Program-made: the position numbers and the translations under genes
DNA from: JAAYBT01 sp964404395
Lineage (GTDB): Bacteria; Bacillota; Clostridia; Acetivibrionales; DTU013
NCBI GenBank assembly: GCA_964404395.1
Contig: CAYOKA010000117.1
Span: 1-6,815 of the forward strand
Direction: 5' to 3'
DNA length: 6,815 bases
The notes under the pieces: model-generated
The model's database searches: none
What the model saw: the letters and a program-made list of their open reading frames with translations, nothing else
What the model was told of the DNA's origin: nothing
In this document: positions 1 to 5,345 of the stretch, in pieces
Layout of the letters: every line of letters starts with the position of its first letter
How positions within the stretch are numbered: the stretch's first letter is position 1

Positions 1-33
1 TAAGGTTCGGCTAAAAATTTACTTCCGCTTCAA

Positions 34-112
34 TTACGGGGAATGGAGCGGGCTGGTCACACACTTCGTATGTTGCTCGCCCATGCGGCCTGGCTAGTGC
101 AGTTCCCCGTAA
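34..112 (+). promoter_or_regulatory. Candidate structured RNA in the spacer upstream of rpoA
   Basis: A perfect 10-bp inverted repeat, TTACGGGGAA at 34-43 and TTCCCCGTAA at 103-112, encloses a GC-richer interior. Inside it, 47-54 can pair with 87-95 (AGC/GCT, a one-base bulge, then GGGCT/GGCCT with wobbles), giving a plausible 80-nt hairpin with a large apical region. No U-run follows the 3' arm, so it does not look like an intrinsic terminator. The likely upstream gene in this operon type is rpsD, and the TAA at 1-3 could be its stop codon, but that gene is outside the window. A role as a leader or processing element for rpoA, or an S4-type autoregulatory site, is inference only. I see no coding potential and no convincing promoter in the rest of 1-177. 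Confidence 0.4.
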
Positions 113-162
113 GTGATTAGAGGAACTTAATTTTTAACGATACCTAAACAAAATTGCCAGTT

Positions 163-171
163 AAGGGAGGG
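163..171 (+). promoter_or_regulatory. Ribosome binding site that fixes the rpoA start
   Basis: The sequence AAGGGAGGG is a strong Shine-Dalgarno match. It lies inside the reading frame if the upstream TTG at 154 is used, so that start is unlikely. It sits about 7 nt before the TTG at 178, which gives the family-typical protein start MIEIEKPKIE. Confidence 0.8.
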
Positions 172-177
172 TTTTTG

Positions 178-1125
178 TTGATTGAAATAGAGAAACCAAA
201 AATCGAATGTGTTGAGAAGACCGATGACGATGTCTATGGTAAGTTTGTAGTTGAACCTCTGGAGAGGGGTTACGGTATTACACTGGGGAACTCACTCAGG
301 AGAATTCTACTGTCATCTTTACCCGGAGTAGCAGTTACATCAATCAAAATTGATGGGGTGCTACATGAGTTTTCAACTGTACCCGGTGTAATTGAGGATG
401 TTACTGAAATCATTCTCAATATAAAGAACTTGTCTTTGAAGCTTTTCAGTGAAGGACCGAAAATAGTCTACATTGATGCTGATGGTGAGGGCGAGATTAA
501 AGCCGGTGATATCAAGGCCGATTCTGATGTGGAAATACTTAATCCGGATCTCCATATCTGCACATTGAACGGTGAGAGCAGATTCTATATGGAATTAGTG
601 CTCAATAAGAACAGGGGCTATGTATCGGCGGAAAAGAATAAGCAGTCAGGACAGCCTATCGGTATTATTCCTGTTGATTCCATTTATACGCCTGTAACTA
701 AGGTCAACTACACAGTAGAGAATACTCGTGTAGGACAGATAACGGATTATGACAAGCTTACCCTGGAAGTATGGACAAACGGGAGCATTAAGCCGGATGA
801 GGCCATCAGTCTGGGTGCTAAGGTAATGAGCGAGCACTTGAGCCTGTTCATTGACTTATCCGACCATGCAAAGCACGCTGAGATTATGGTCGAGAAGGAA
901 GAGACCAAGAAGGAAAAAGTTCTTGAAATGACAATTGAGGAGCTTGATTTGTCCGTAAGGTCATATAACTGTTTGAAGAGAGCAAGTATAAATACTGTAG
1001 AGGATTTGACAAACAAAACCGAAGAAGACATGATGAAGGTAAGGAATTTGGGAAGAAAATCGCTGGAAGAAGTGCTCCAGAAGCTTCACGCCTTGGGATT
1101 GTCACTTGCGGCCAACGAAGAATGA
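178..1125 (+). CDS. rpoA: DNA-directed RNA polymerase subunit alpha
   Basis: This is the alpha subunit, whose dimer seeds assembly of RNA polymerase and whose C-terminal domain contacts UP-element DNA and activators. I start it at TTG 178 (315 aa, usual family length), because it gives MIEIEKPKIE and has correct Shine-Dalgarno spacing; the adjacent TTG at 175 and the TTG at 154 are less likely. The N-terminal dimerisation domain (about 1-230) carries the conserved ERGYGITLGN and LRRILLSSLPG segments at 29-50. A charged linker (KEETKKEK) leads to the C-terminal domain at about 256-310. There VRSYNCLK supplies R261, N264 and K267, equivalent to E. coli R265, N268 and K271, and NLGRKSLEE holds the second helix-hairpin-helix contact. 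It lies 44 nt before rplQ and is surely co-transcribed with it. Nothing is missing or truncated. Confidence 0.98.
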   Translation: MIEIEKPKIECVEKTDDDVYGKFVVEPLERGYGITLGNSLRRILLSSLPGVAVTSIKIDGVLHEFSTVPGVIEDVTEIILNIKNLSLKLFSEGPKIVYIDADGEGEIKAGDIKADSDVEILNPDLHICTLNGESRFYMELVLNKNRGYVSAEKNKQSGQPIGIIPVDSIYTPVTKVNYTVENTRVGQITDYDKLTLEVWTNGSIKPDEAISLGAKVMSEHLSLFIDLSDHAKHAEIMVEKEETKKEKVLEMTIEELDLSVRSYNCLKRASINTVEDLTNKTEEDMMKVRNLGRKSLEEVLQKLHALGLSLAANEE

Positions 1126-1169
1126 TAATGCTATGAAAAGTTGTGTATAGTTAGGGAGGTAAGAGGATC

Positions 1170-1694
1170 ATGCCACAGAGGAAGTTGGGACGTGCTACCG
1201 ATCAGAGAAAGGCAATACTGAAAAATCAGGTTACTGCTTTATTAAGAAGCGGTAGAATAGAAACTACCGAAGCCAGAGCAAAGGAAGTCCAGGCAATTGC
1301 TGAAAAACTGATTGCTATGGCTATAAAAGAGGATGGAAACTTTACATCAAAGCAGATAAAGGTAAGTGCCGCAAAGGTCGACAGCAAAGGAAGGAAGATT
1401 ACCAAGTCAGCTACTTCAAAGAACGACAGAAAGTATGAAGTAGTCGATAGAGAGATCAAGACCGAGATGGTTCCAGTTGACAATCCTTCAAGACTTAGCG
1501 CCAGAAGAAGGGCAATGAAATGGATCTATAGGGTTAAGGATGAAAACGGTAAGTATATCAATGTTGTTGACAAGCTTTTTGATGAAATAGCACCAAAATT
1601 TAAGGGCGTCAATGGCGGTTATACCAGAATATACAAGCTTGGACCCAGAAGAGGCGACGCTGCTGAGGCTGTTTTGCTTGAGCTGACGAAGTAA
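1170..1694 (+). CDS. rplQ: 50S ribosomal protein L17, long clostridial form
   Basis: L17 is a large-subunit ribosomal protein near the exit-tunnel rim. The start is ATG 1170, with AGGGAGGT at 1153-1160 nine bases upstream. The N-terminal core (1-53) has RKLGRATDQRKAILKNQ and GRIETTEARAKEV, and the C-terminal core ends in the family signature GGYTRIYKLGPRRGDAA (149-165). At 174 aa it is about 50 residues longer than the E. coli or Bacillus protein. The extra lysine-rich stretch (about 55-107) lies where the short forms run directly into the ARRxA helix (here SARRRAMKWI, 110-119). Similar insertions are known to me from clostridial L17 proteins, so I take it as a lineage trait and not an artefact. 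It is followed by a terminator. Confidence 0.97.
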   Translation: MPQRKLGRATDQRKAILKNQVTALLRSGRIETTEARAKEVQAIAEKLIAMAIKEDGNFTSKQIKVSAAKVDSKGRKITKSATSKNDRKYEVVDREIKTEMVPVDNPSRLSARRRAMKWIYRVKDENGKYINVVDKLFDEIAPKFKGVNGGYTRIYKLGPRRGDAAEAVLLELTK

Positions 1695-1723
1695 AGCAAG
1701 GGGCTTGACAGGATGAACAACGT

Positions 1724-1766
1724 TAGGGATTTGCCGCTAATTATGCGTCAATCCCTAGTTTTGTTT
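1724..1766 (+). terminator. Rho-independent terminator after rplQ
   Basis: TAGGGATT at 1724-1731 pairs perfectly with AATCCCTA at 1750-1757. With one bulged T and one C/T mismatch, the stem continues inward to CGC/GCG around the loop TAATTAT. The tract TTTTGTTT (1759-1766) follows after one G. It should end, or partly attenuate, the ribosomal operon transcript. No good promoter is visible between it and ecfA1, so some read-through is likely. Confidence 0.8.
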
Positions 1767-1799
1767 ATAGGCATCAATAGGAAATGAGGGACGGGGAAA

Positions 1800-2660
1800 T
1801 TGGTAGCAGACAAGAATATTATTAAAGTAAATAATGTCAGCTATGTATATAAGTCAAGCAATGCAGATCGGCCTGATGTAACAGCTTTGCGTCATATGAA
1901 TCTGTCTGTCCGGGAGGGTGAATTTCTCGCTGTACTGGGTAGAAACGGATCGGGGAAATCGACCCTGGCTAAGCTCATGAATGCATTGTTTCTTCCAACA
2001 AGCGGGACGGTTACCGTCAATGGGTTCGATACGACAAATGATGAGCTGCTTTGGGATATCCGCAGTTCGACCGGTATGGTATTCCAGAACCCGGATAATC
2101 AGATCGTCGGAACCGTAGTGGAGGAGGATGTTGCCTTCGGGCCTGAGAATCTGGGTATACCGCCGGAGGAGATAAGAATCCGTGTAGATAAGGCGCTTGA
2201 GACTATCGGCATGACCGAATACAAGGATCATGCACCCCATCGTCTGTCCGGTGGCCAAAAACAGAGAGTTGCCATAGCAGGCATATTGGCGATGAAGCCC
2301 AAATGTATTGTTCTGGACGAGGCTACTGCCATGCTGGACCCAATCGGTAGAAAAGAGGTTATGCGGATTTTACGGAAACTAAATACCGAAGAGGGAATAA
2401 CTATTATTCATATTACACACCACATGGATGAGGCGGGGAAGGCCGACAGAGTGTTGGTTATGGACGAGGGCAGCCATGTGATAATCGGCACACCAAGACA
2501 AGTATTCTCGGACGTAGTTAAAATAAAGAAGTTGGGGCTTGATGTGCCGCAGGTGACGGAACTTATGTATGAACTTAACAAAACGGGATATCACTTTCCG
2601 ACGGACATTCTGACTGTAGAAGAGGCTATTGAGTGTCTTAAGGGGCATCTTGCGATATAG
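1800..2660 (+). CDS. ecfA1: ECF transporter ATPase subunit EcfA1
   Basis: This is one of the two nucleotide-binding subunits of the shared energy-coupling module of group II ECF importers (vitamins, cofactors, some metals), acting on the cytoplasmic face with EcfA2 and EcfT. The start is TTG 1800, with GAGGG at 1786-1790 nine bases upstream; it gives VADKNIIKVNNVSYVYK, a normal ABC N-terminus, and no in-frame ATG lies nearby. Visible motifs are Walker A GRNGSGKST (47-55), Q-loop Q96 in VFQNPDNQ, signature LSGGQKQR (149-156), Walker B with D173-E174 in VLDEATAMLDP, and switch histidine H207. The EATAMLD form, with A in place of the usual P, is typical of EcfA1 and separates it from EcfA2. The length of 286 aa is normal. 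It is cut off from its partner genes by an opposite-strand gene. Confidence 0.95.
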   Translation: MVADKNIIKVNNVSYVYKSSNADRPDVTALRHMNLSVREGEFLAVLGRNGSGKSTLAKLMNALFLPTSGTVTVNGFDTTNDELLWDIRSSTGMVFQNPDNQIVGTVVEEDVAFGPENLGIPPEEIRIRVDKALETIGMTEYKDHAPHRLSGGQKQRVAIAGILAMKPKCIVLDEATAMLDPIGRKEVMRILRKLNTEEGITIIHITHHMDEAGKADRVLVMDEGSHVIIGTPRQVFSDVVKIKKLGLDVPQVTELMYELNKTGYHFPTDILTVEEAIECLKGHLAI

Positions 2661-2712
2661 CATGTTTTGAGTTTCGCAAAAAGGAGCTACTGGTGCACTA
2701 GAGGTGAACTTA

Positions 2713-3309
2713 TCAGACTAGGATCGACTTGTAGACTCGAATGCCTCCGCTTTTTTCCATATCTCTCACATTGGAAAAACGCTCTTCCATTATTTTTTTC
2801 AATGATGAGCCGCCCTTATTATGATAAGCAACCAGCCAAAGTGCACCATTTGGATTAAGGTGATAATAGGCCTGTTCAATCAAGCCGGTGATGAGCTGTT
2901 TGCCTGCTGCCAGCGGGGGATTGGTCACGATATCATCAAACACTATACCGTCAAGTGAGGAATACAGATTGCTTTTTATCACCTTGACATCAAGGCGATT
3001 CTTAGAGGCGTTAAGCATGGCGTAATCAACTGCTCTTTCATTTATATCTGAAAGACATACAGTTTGATCAGGATAAAGAGCCTTAATGAAGAGTCCTATG
3101 GCGCCGTATCCACATCCCAGGTCCAGAACTGTTCTTCCGGCTGGTCGATAGGTTTTGATTAGCAGCTCCGACGCCCTATCCACCTTGTTTTCAAATGCAA
3201 ATACTCCACTCACAGATGTGAGAGTAAGCTGTACATCTTTAATTCTTCTGGTAAAGACCCGTTCTCTGATTTCCGAGCTGGGCTGTTGCGTATAGTAGTG
3301 CTCGCTCAT
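2713..3309 (-). CDS. Class I SAM-dependent methyltransferase, RsmC/YbxB-like (putative rRNA guanine-N2 methyltransferase)
   Basis: This single-domain 198-aa methyltransferase belongs to the small-MTS family (RsmC C-terminal half, Bacillus YbxB). Motif I, VLDLGCGYGAIG (61-72), binds S-adenosylmethionine; D88 in LSDIN is the acidic ribose contact; and TNPPLAAGK (129-137) is the NPP active-site motif of N-methyltransferases acting on planar amino groups. The likely substrate is 16S rRNA (m2G1207-type), inferred from family only. I chose ATG 3309, not the TTG at 3336: GGAAAGG lies 8 nt before the ATG, and the resulting MSEHYYTQQP is the usual N-terminus of this family. It converges on ecfA1, with only 52 bp between their stop codons, and its 5' side faces the palindrome-rich spacer. 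It sits between ecfA1 and ecfA2, which is not its usual place. The exact target nucleotide is unknown. Confidence 0.88.
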   Translation of the reverse strand: MSEHYYTQQPSSEIRERVFTRRIKDVQLTLTSVSGVFAFENKVDRASELLIKTYRPAGRTVLDLGCGYGAIGLFIKALYPDQTVCLSDINERAVDYAMLNASKNRLDVKVIKSNLYSSLDGIVFDDIVTNPPLAAGKQLITGLIEQAYYHLNPNGALWLVAYHNKGGSSLKKIMEERFSNVRDMEKSGGIRVYKSILV

Positions 3310-3317
3310 TTTGACAA

Positions 3318-3324
3318 CCTTTCC
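3318..3324 (-). promoter_or_regulatory. Ribosome binding site that fixes the methyltransferase start
   Basis: GGAAAGG on the minus strand lies 8 nt before the ATG at 3309. The alternative TTG at 3336 would place this site inside the gene and would create a duplicated MSEH peptide, so the shorter protein is preferred. Confidence 0.65.
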
Positions 3325-3363
3325 GTGTTCAGACAAACAACACTGTAGGCCCGAACAGTAGTT

Positions 3364-3380
3364 ATATAAGTTGCTTATAT
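3364..3380. repeat. Small inverted repeat, 7-bp arms
   Basis: ATATAAG (3364-3370) and CTTATAT (3374-3380) are perfect inverted copies separated by TTG. It is the first of a run of palindromes in the spacer between the methyltransferase and ecfA2, and would lie in the 5' untranslated region of the methyltransferase. The arms are AT-rich and short, so it could be chance. Confidence 0.45.
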
Positions 3381-3397
3381 TGTACCACGAAGAGGCA

Positions 3398-3409
3398 CTA
3401 TTATAATAG
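3398..3409. repeat. Perfect 12-bp palindrome CTATTATAATAG
   Basis: CTATTATAATAG equals its own reverse complement. Its half CTATTATA / TATAATAG recurs in both arms of the hairpin at 3421-3453. It may be a protein-binding dyad or a relic of the same repeat unit. Confidence 0.6.
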
Positions 3410-3420
3410 AAAAGGTTTTG

Positions 3421-3453
3421 GTATAATAGCCTTACAGTGTAAGGCTATTATAC
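3421..3453. repeat. Perfect 15-bp hairpin with 3-nt loop
   Basis: GTATAATAGCCTTAC (3421-3435) and GTAAGGCTATTATAC (3439-3453) are exact inverted copies with only AGT between them. The 33-bp element lies in non-coding DNA. As RNA it would be a very stable hairpin from either strand, but no T-run follows on either side, so a standard terminator is not supported. It could be an operator dyad, an mRNA-stabilising hairpin, or a small repeat-family element. Confidence 0.85.
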
Positions 3454-3470
3454 GCCTCCGGCAGAATTTA

Positions 3471-3514
3471 TGGTCGTGCGAAATTTTCGGCTATTGCCGA
3501 AACGCACATGACCA
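3471..3514. repeat. Interrupted long inverted repeat
   Basis: Three nested paired blocks are TGGTC/GACCA (3471-3475 with 3510-3514), TGCG/CGCA (3477-3480 with 3503-3506) and TTTCGGC/GCCGAAA (3485-3491 with 3496-3502), closing a TATT loop. A 1x3 internal loop and a 4-nt AAAT bulge interrupt the stem. It is more GC-rich than its surroundings and abuts the next inverted repeat directly. Such nested imperfect pairing resembles a folded RNA more than a simple protein operator. Confidence 0.65.
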
Positions 3515-3559
3515 ATTATACCATGAATTTTAATGAACCTTTTATATTCATGGTATAAT
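3515..3559. repeat. Perfect 14-bp inverted repeat with 17-nt spacer, overlapping promoter-like sites
   Basis: ATTATACCATGAAT (3515-3528) and ATTCATGGTATAAT (3546-3559) are exact inverted copies. Each arm contains TGGTATAAT, an ideal extended -10 sequence, one per strand and pointing outward. The right arm would serve ecfA2 and the left arm the methyltransferase. The arrangement fits a shared divergent control region, possibly with a dimeric regulator on the dyad; that is inference. Confidence 0.75.
3551..3559 (+). promoter_or_regulatory. Extended -10 promoter element for ecfA2-ecfT
   Basis: TGGTATAAT matches the sigma-A extended -10 consensus exactly. The best -35 candidates 16-18 bp upstream are poor, which is tolerated by extended -10 promoters. 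Transcription would start near 3566 and leave an untranslated leader of about 37 nt before ecfA2. Because ecfA2 is separated from ecfA1 by an opposite-strand gene, it needs its own promoter, and this is the best candidate. Confidence 0.55.
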
Positions 3560-3602
3560 AACAAAGAACATCAGTATTTTATAAAGGAAGACAGGAGCAT
3601 AA

Positions 3603-4463
3603 ATGTCGATTATAGTTGAGAAACTTTCATATACCTACATGCCGGATACGCCCTTTGAAAAGGAGGCGTTGAAGGATATTAATTTGAGCATCGAGGACGG
3701 CGAATTTACAGGGATTATCGGGCATACAGGATCGGGTAAATCGACGCTGATTCAGCATTTTAACGGCCTTTTAAAGCCTAGCTCAGGGCGGGTTTTGATT
3801 AATGGTATTGATACCACAGGCAAAGAGCTGCGAGAATTGAGGCGGGATGTGGGCATTGTATTCCAGTATCCGGAGCATCAGCTTTTTGAAGAGACGGTTT
3901 ACAAGGATATTGCTTTTGGACTTTTGAAGCAGAAGCTTTCAGAAGAGGAAATAGATGCAGAAATACTGAATGTGATACAGACGGTGGGTCTTAAGGAGGA
4001 TATTCTTGACAAGTCTCCCTTTGAACTGTCCGGTGGGCAAAAGCGTAGAGTAGCAATTGCCGGGGTGCTTGCCATGAAGCCGAGCATATTGATACTTGAC
4101 GAACCAACAGCCGGCTTGGATCCCAGAGGCAGGGATGAGATATTTGCTTTTATTTCAAAAATCCATGATACTATGGGCATTACAGTGATACTCGTTTCAC
4201 ACAGTATGGAGGATGTTGCAAGGCTGGTTGACCGTGTCATTGTTATGAACGAGGGGCAAATAGAGCTTGATGGTCCGGTAAAGGAAGTGTTTTCGGACAT
4301 TCAGAGGCTCGAAGGGATGGGATTATCGGCCCCACAGATTTCATATCTTATGCAGGAGCTGAAGAAGATGCTACCGGATATCAATGACAGAGTCTACACG
4401 GTTGGTGCCGCCAGAGATGATATTCTCAGGCACCTGGGGGCAGGGGGTAATAGAAATGATTAA
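3603..4463 (+). CDS. ecfA2: ECF transporter ATPase subunit EcfA2
   Basis: This is the second ATPase of the ECF energising module, pairing with EcfA1 and docking on EcfT. The start is ATG 3603, with AGGAG at 3593-3597. Motifs visible are Walker A GHTGSGKST (40-48), the Q-loop VFQYPEHQLFEETV (86-99, Q88) whose YPEHQLF form is characteristic of EcfA2, signature LSGGQKRR (142-149), Walker B ILILDEPTAGLDP (162-174, D166-E167) and switch H200. The length of 286 aa is normal, with a C-terminal extension containing SAPQISYLMQEL, shared in pattern with EcfA1 (DVPQVTELMYEL). Its 3' end overlaps ecfT by 8 nt, so the two are probably translationally coupled. It begins a separate transcript after the palindrome-rich spacer, unlike the usual ecfA1-ecfA2-ecfT run. 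Confidence 0.96.
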   Translation: MSIIVEKLSYTYMPDTPFEKEALKDINLSIEDGEFTGIIGHTGSGKSTLIQHFNGLLKPSSGRVLINGIDTTGKELRELRRDVGIVFQYPEHQLFEETVYKDIAFGLLKQKLSEEEIDAEILNVIQTVGLKEDILDKSPFELSGGQKRRVAIAGVLAMKPSILILDEPTAGLDPRGRDEIFAFISKIHDTMGITVILVSHSMEDVARLVDRVIVMNEGQIELDGPVKEVFSDIQRLEGMGLSAPQISYLMQELKKMLPDINDRVYTVGAARDDILRHLGAGGNRND

Positions 4464-5259
4464 CACTAATATTTCCATAGGCCAATATATACCGGGTGAT
4501 TCAATTATACATAGAGCGGATCCCAGAACTAAAATCATATTATCCATTGCCTTCATGGTTATCATTTTCATGATGAGCTCCTTTTGGACTCTTTTCGAGC
4601 TAACAGTTTTTATTCTGATGGCAGTGTTTATTTCGGGGGTTCCTATAAAATATACCTTAAGGGGATTGAAACCGCTGCTGCTAATTATAACCTTTTCTGC
4701 ACTGCTGAATATATTTACAACCAAGGGCACCCCTGTAGCTGAATCGGTACCGTTGAAATATATTACCTATGAGGGTTTAATAATGGCGTTGAAGCTATCG
4801 GTACGCCTGACTTTGATTATTGTCAGCGGCTCATTATTAACATTTACCACAACGCCCATACTTCTTACAGATGGGATTGAGAAGCTGCTCAATCCTCTTA
4901 AAGTGATAGGTGTCCCAGCCCATGAGCTGGCTATGATGATGTCGATTGCGCTGAGATTTATCCCAACACTGTTAGAGGAAACTGATAAAATTATGAAAGC
5001 CCAGGCGTCAAGAGGTGCCGACTTTGATACAGGCAACCTTTTGCAACGGGCGAAGAGCTTTGTGCCGGTATTGGTACCATTATTCGTAAGCGCCTTCAGG
5101 AGAGCAGAGGATCTGGCAACTGCCATGGAATCCAGATGCTACAGGGGAGGCACCGGTAGGACAAGGCTGCGCCAGTTGAAATTTACCCATGCCGATGGGA
5201 AGATTGCGCTGACTGTGATTGTATTTATTGCAGCACTTTTGATACAGGAGTATATATAG
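4456..5259 (+). CDS. ecfT: ECF transporter transmembrane subunit EcfT
   Basis: EcfT is the membrane coupling protein that links EcfA1/EcfA2 to interchangeable substrate-binding S components. I start at ATG 4456 (267 aa), because MINTNISIGQYIPGDS and IHRADPRTK are the standard N-terminus and a G-run at 4443-4447 is well spaced; the in-frame ATG at 4384 would lie deep inside ecfA2. Hydrophobic segments are seen near 27-60, 72-88, 108-130, about 155-172, about 202-214 and at the C-terminus (249-263). The two cytoplasmic coupling motifs are present as ASRG (184-187) and AMESRCYRGG (223-232), where the arginines contact the ATPases. The substrate cannot be predicted: no S-component gene is present, as expected for a shared group II module. 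Confidence 0.95.
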   Translation: MINTNISIGQYIPGDSIIHRADPRTKIILSIAFMVIIFMMSSFWTLFELTVFILMAVFISGVPIKYTLRGLKPLLLIITFSALLNIFTTKGTPVAESVPLKYITYEGLIMALKLSVRLTLIIVSGSLLTFTTTPILLTDGIEKLLNPLKVIGVPAHELAMMMSIALRFIPTLLEETDKIMKAQASRGADFDTGNLLQRAKSFVPVLVPLFVSAFRRAEDLATAMESRCYRGGTGRTRLRQLKFTHADGKIALTVIVFIAALLIQEYI

Positions 5260-5282
5260 GTCATGCTATATTGGCCATTTCA

Positions 5283-5313
5283 TATACAAAACGAAGCAAG
5301 TATCTTGTATAAT
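5283..5313 (+). promoter_or_regulatory. Candidate promoter with overlapping dyad upstream of hexokinase
   Basis: TATAAT at 5308-5313 is a perfect -10 hexamer, and TACAAA at 5285-5290 is a weak -35 at 17 bp. TATACAA (5283-5289) and TTGTATA (5305-5311) form a 7-bp perfect inverted repeat covering both elements, a position suited to a repressor. The gap from ecfT to the hexokinase start is 86 bp, enough for independent control. Read-through from ecfT remains possible, since no terminator is visible. Confidence 0.5.
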
Positions 5314-5345
5314 ACCTAAAAAATATGCTAAAGGGGGGGTTTTAA

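Noticed and set aside
154..177. Upstream TTG start for rpoA
   Set aside because: It would translate through the Shine-Dalgarno site and add eight residues absent from the family N-terminus.
1705..1710. Perfect TTGACA -35 hexamer after rplQ
   Set aside because: No acceptable -10 occurs 15-19 bp downstream; the positions fall in the GC-containing terminator stem.
1724..1766. The known L17 downstream element RNA
   Set aside because: That motif is described from Lactobacillales; here a plain hairpin plus T-tract explains the sequence.
2661..2712. Bidirectional terminator between ecfA1 and the methyltransferase
   Set aside because: Only a short mismatched stem (CTA-TG/CA-TAG) followed by CTCCTTTTT on the minus strand is visible, too weak to call.
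2667..2858. 63-codon plus-strand reading frame after ecfA1
   Set aside because: It lies antisense to the 3' end of the methyltransferase, has no recognisable domain, and overlaps a gene with clear family motifs.
3311..3316. TTGACA on the plus strand near the methyltransferase start
   Set aside because: The hexamer 17 bp downstream is CAAACA, not a -10, and no plus-strand gene follows closely.
3364..3559. CRISPR array
   Set aside because: The repeats are inverted, variable in length and unevenly spaced; there are no direct repeats with uniform spacers and no cas genes.
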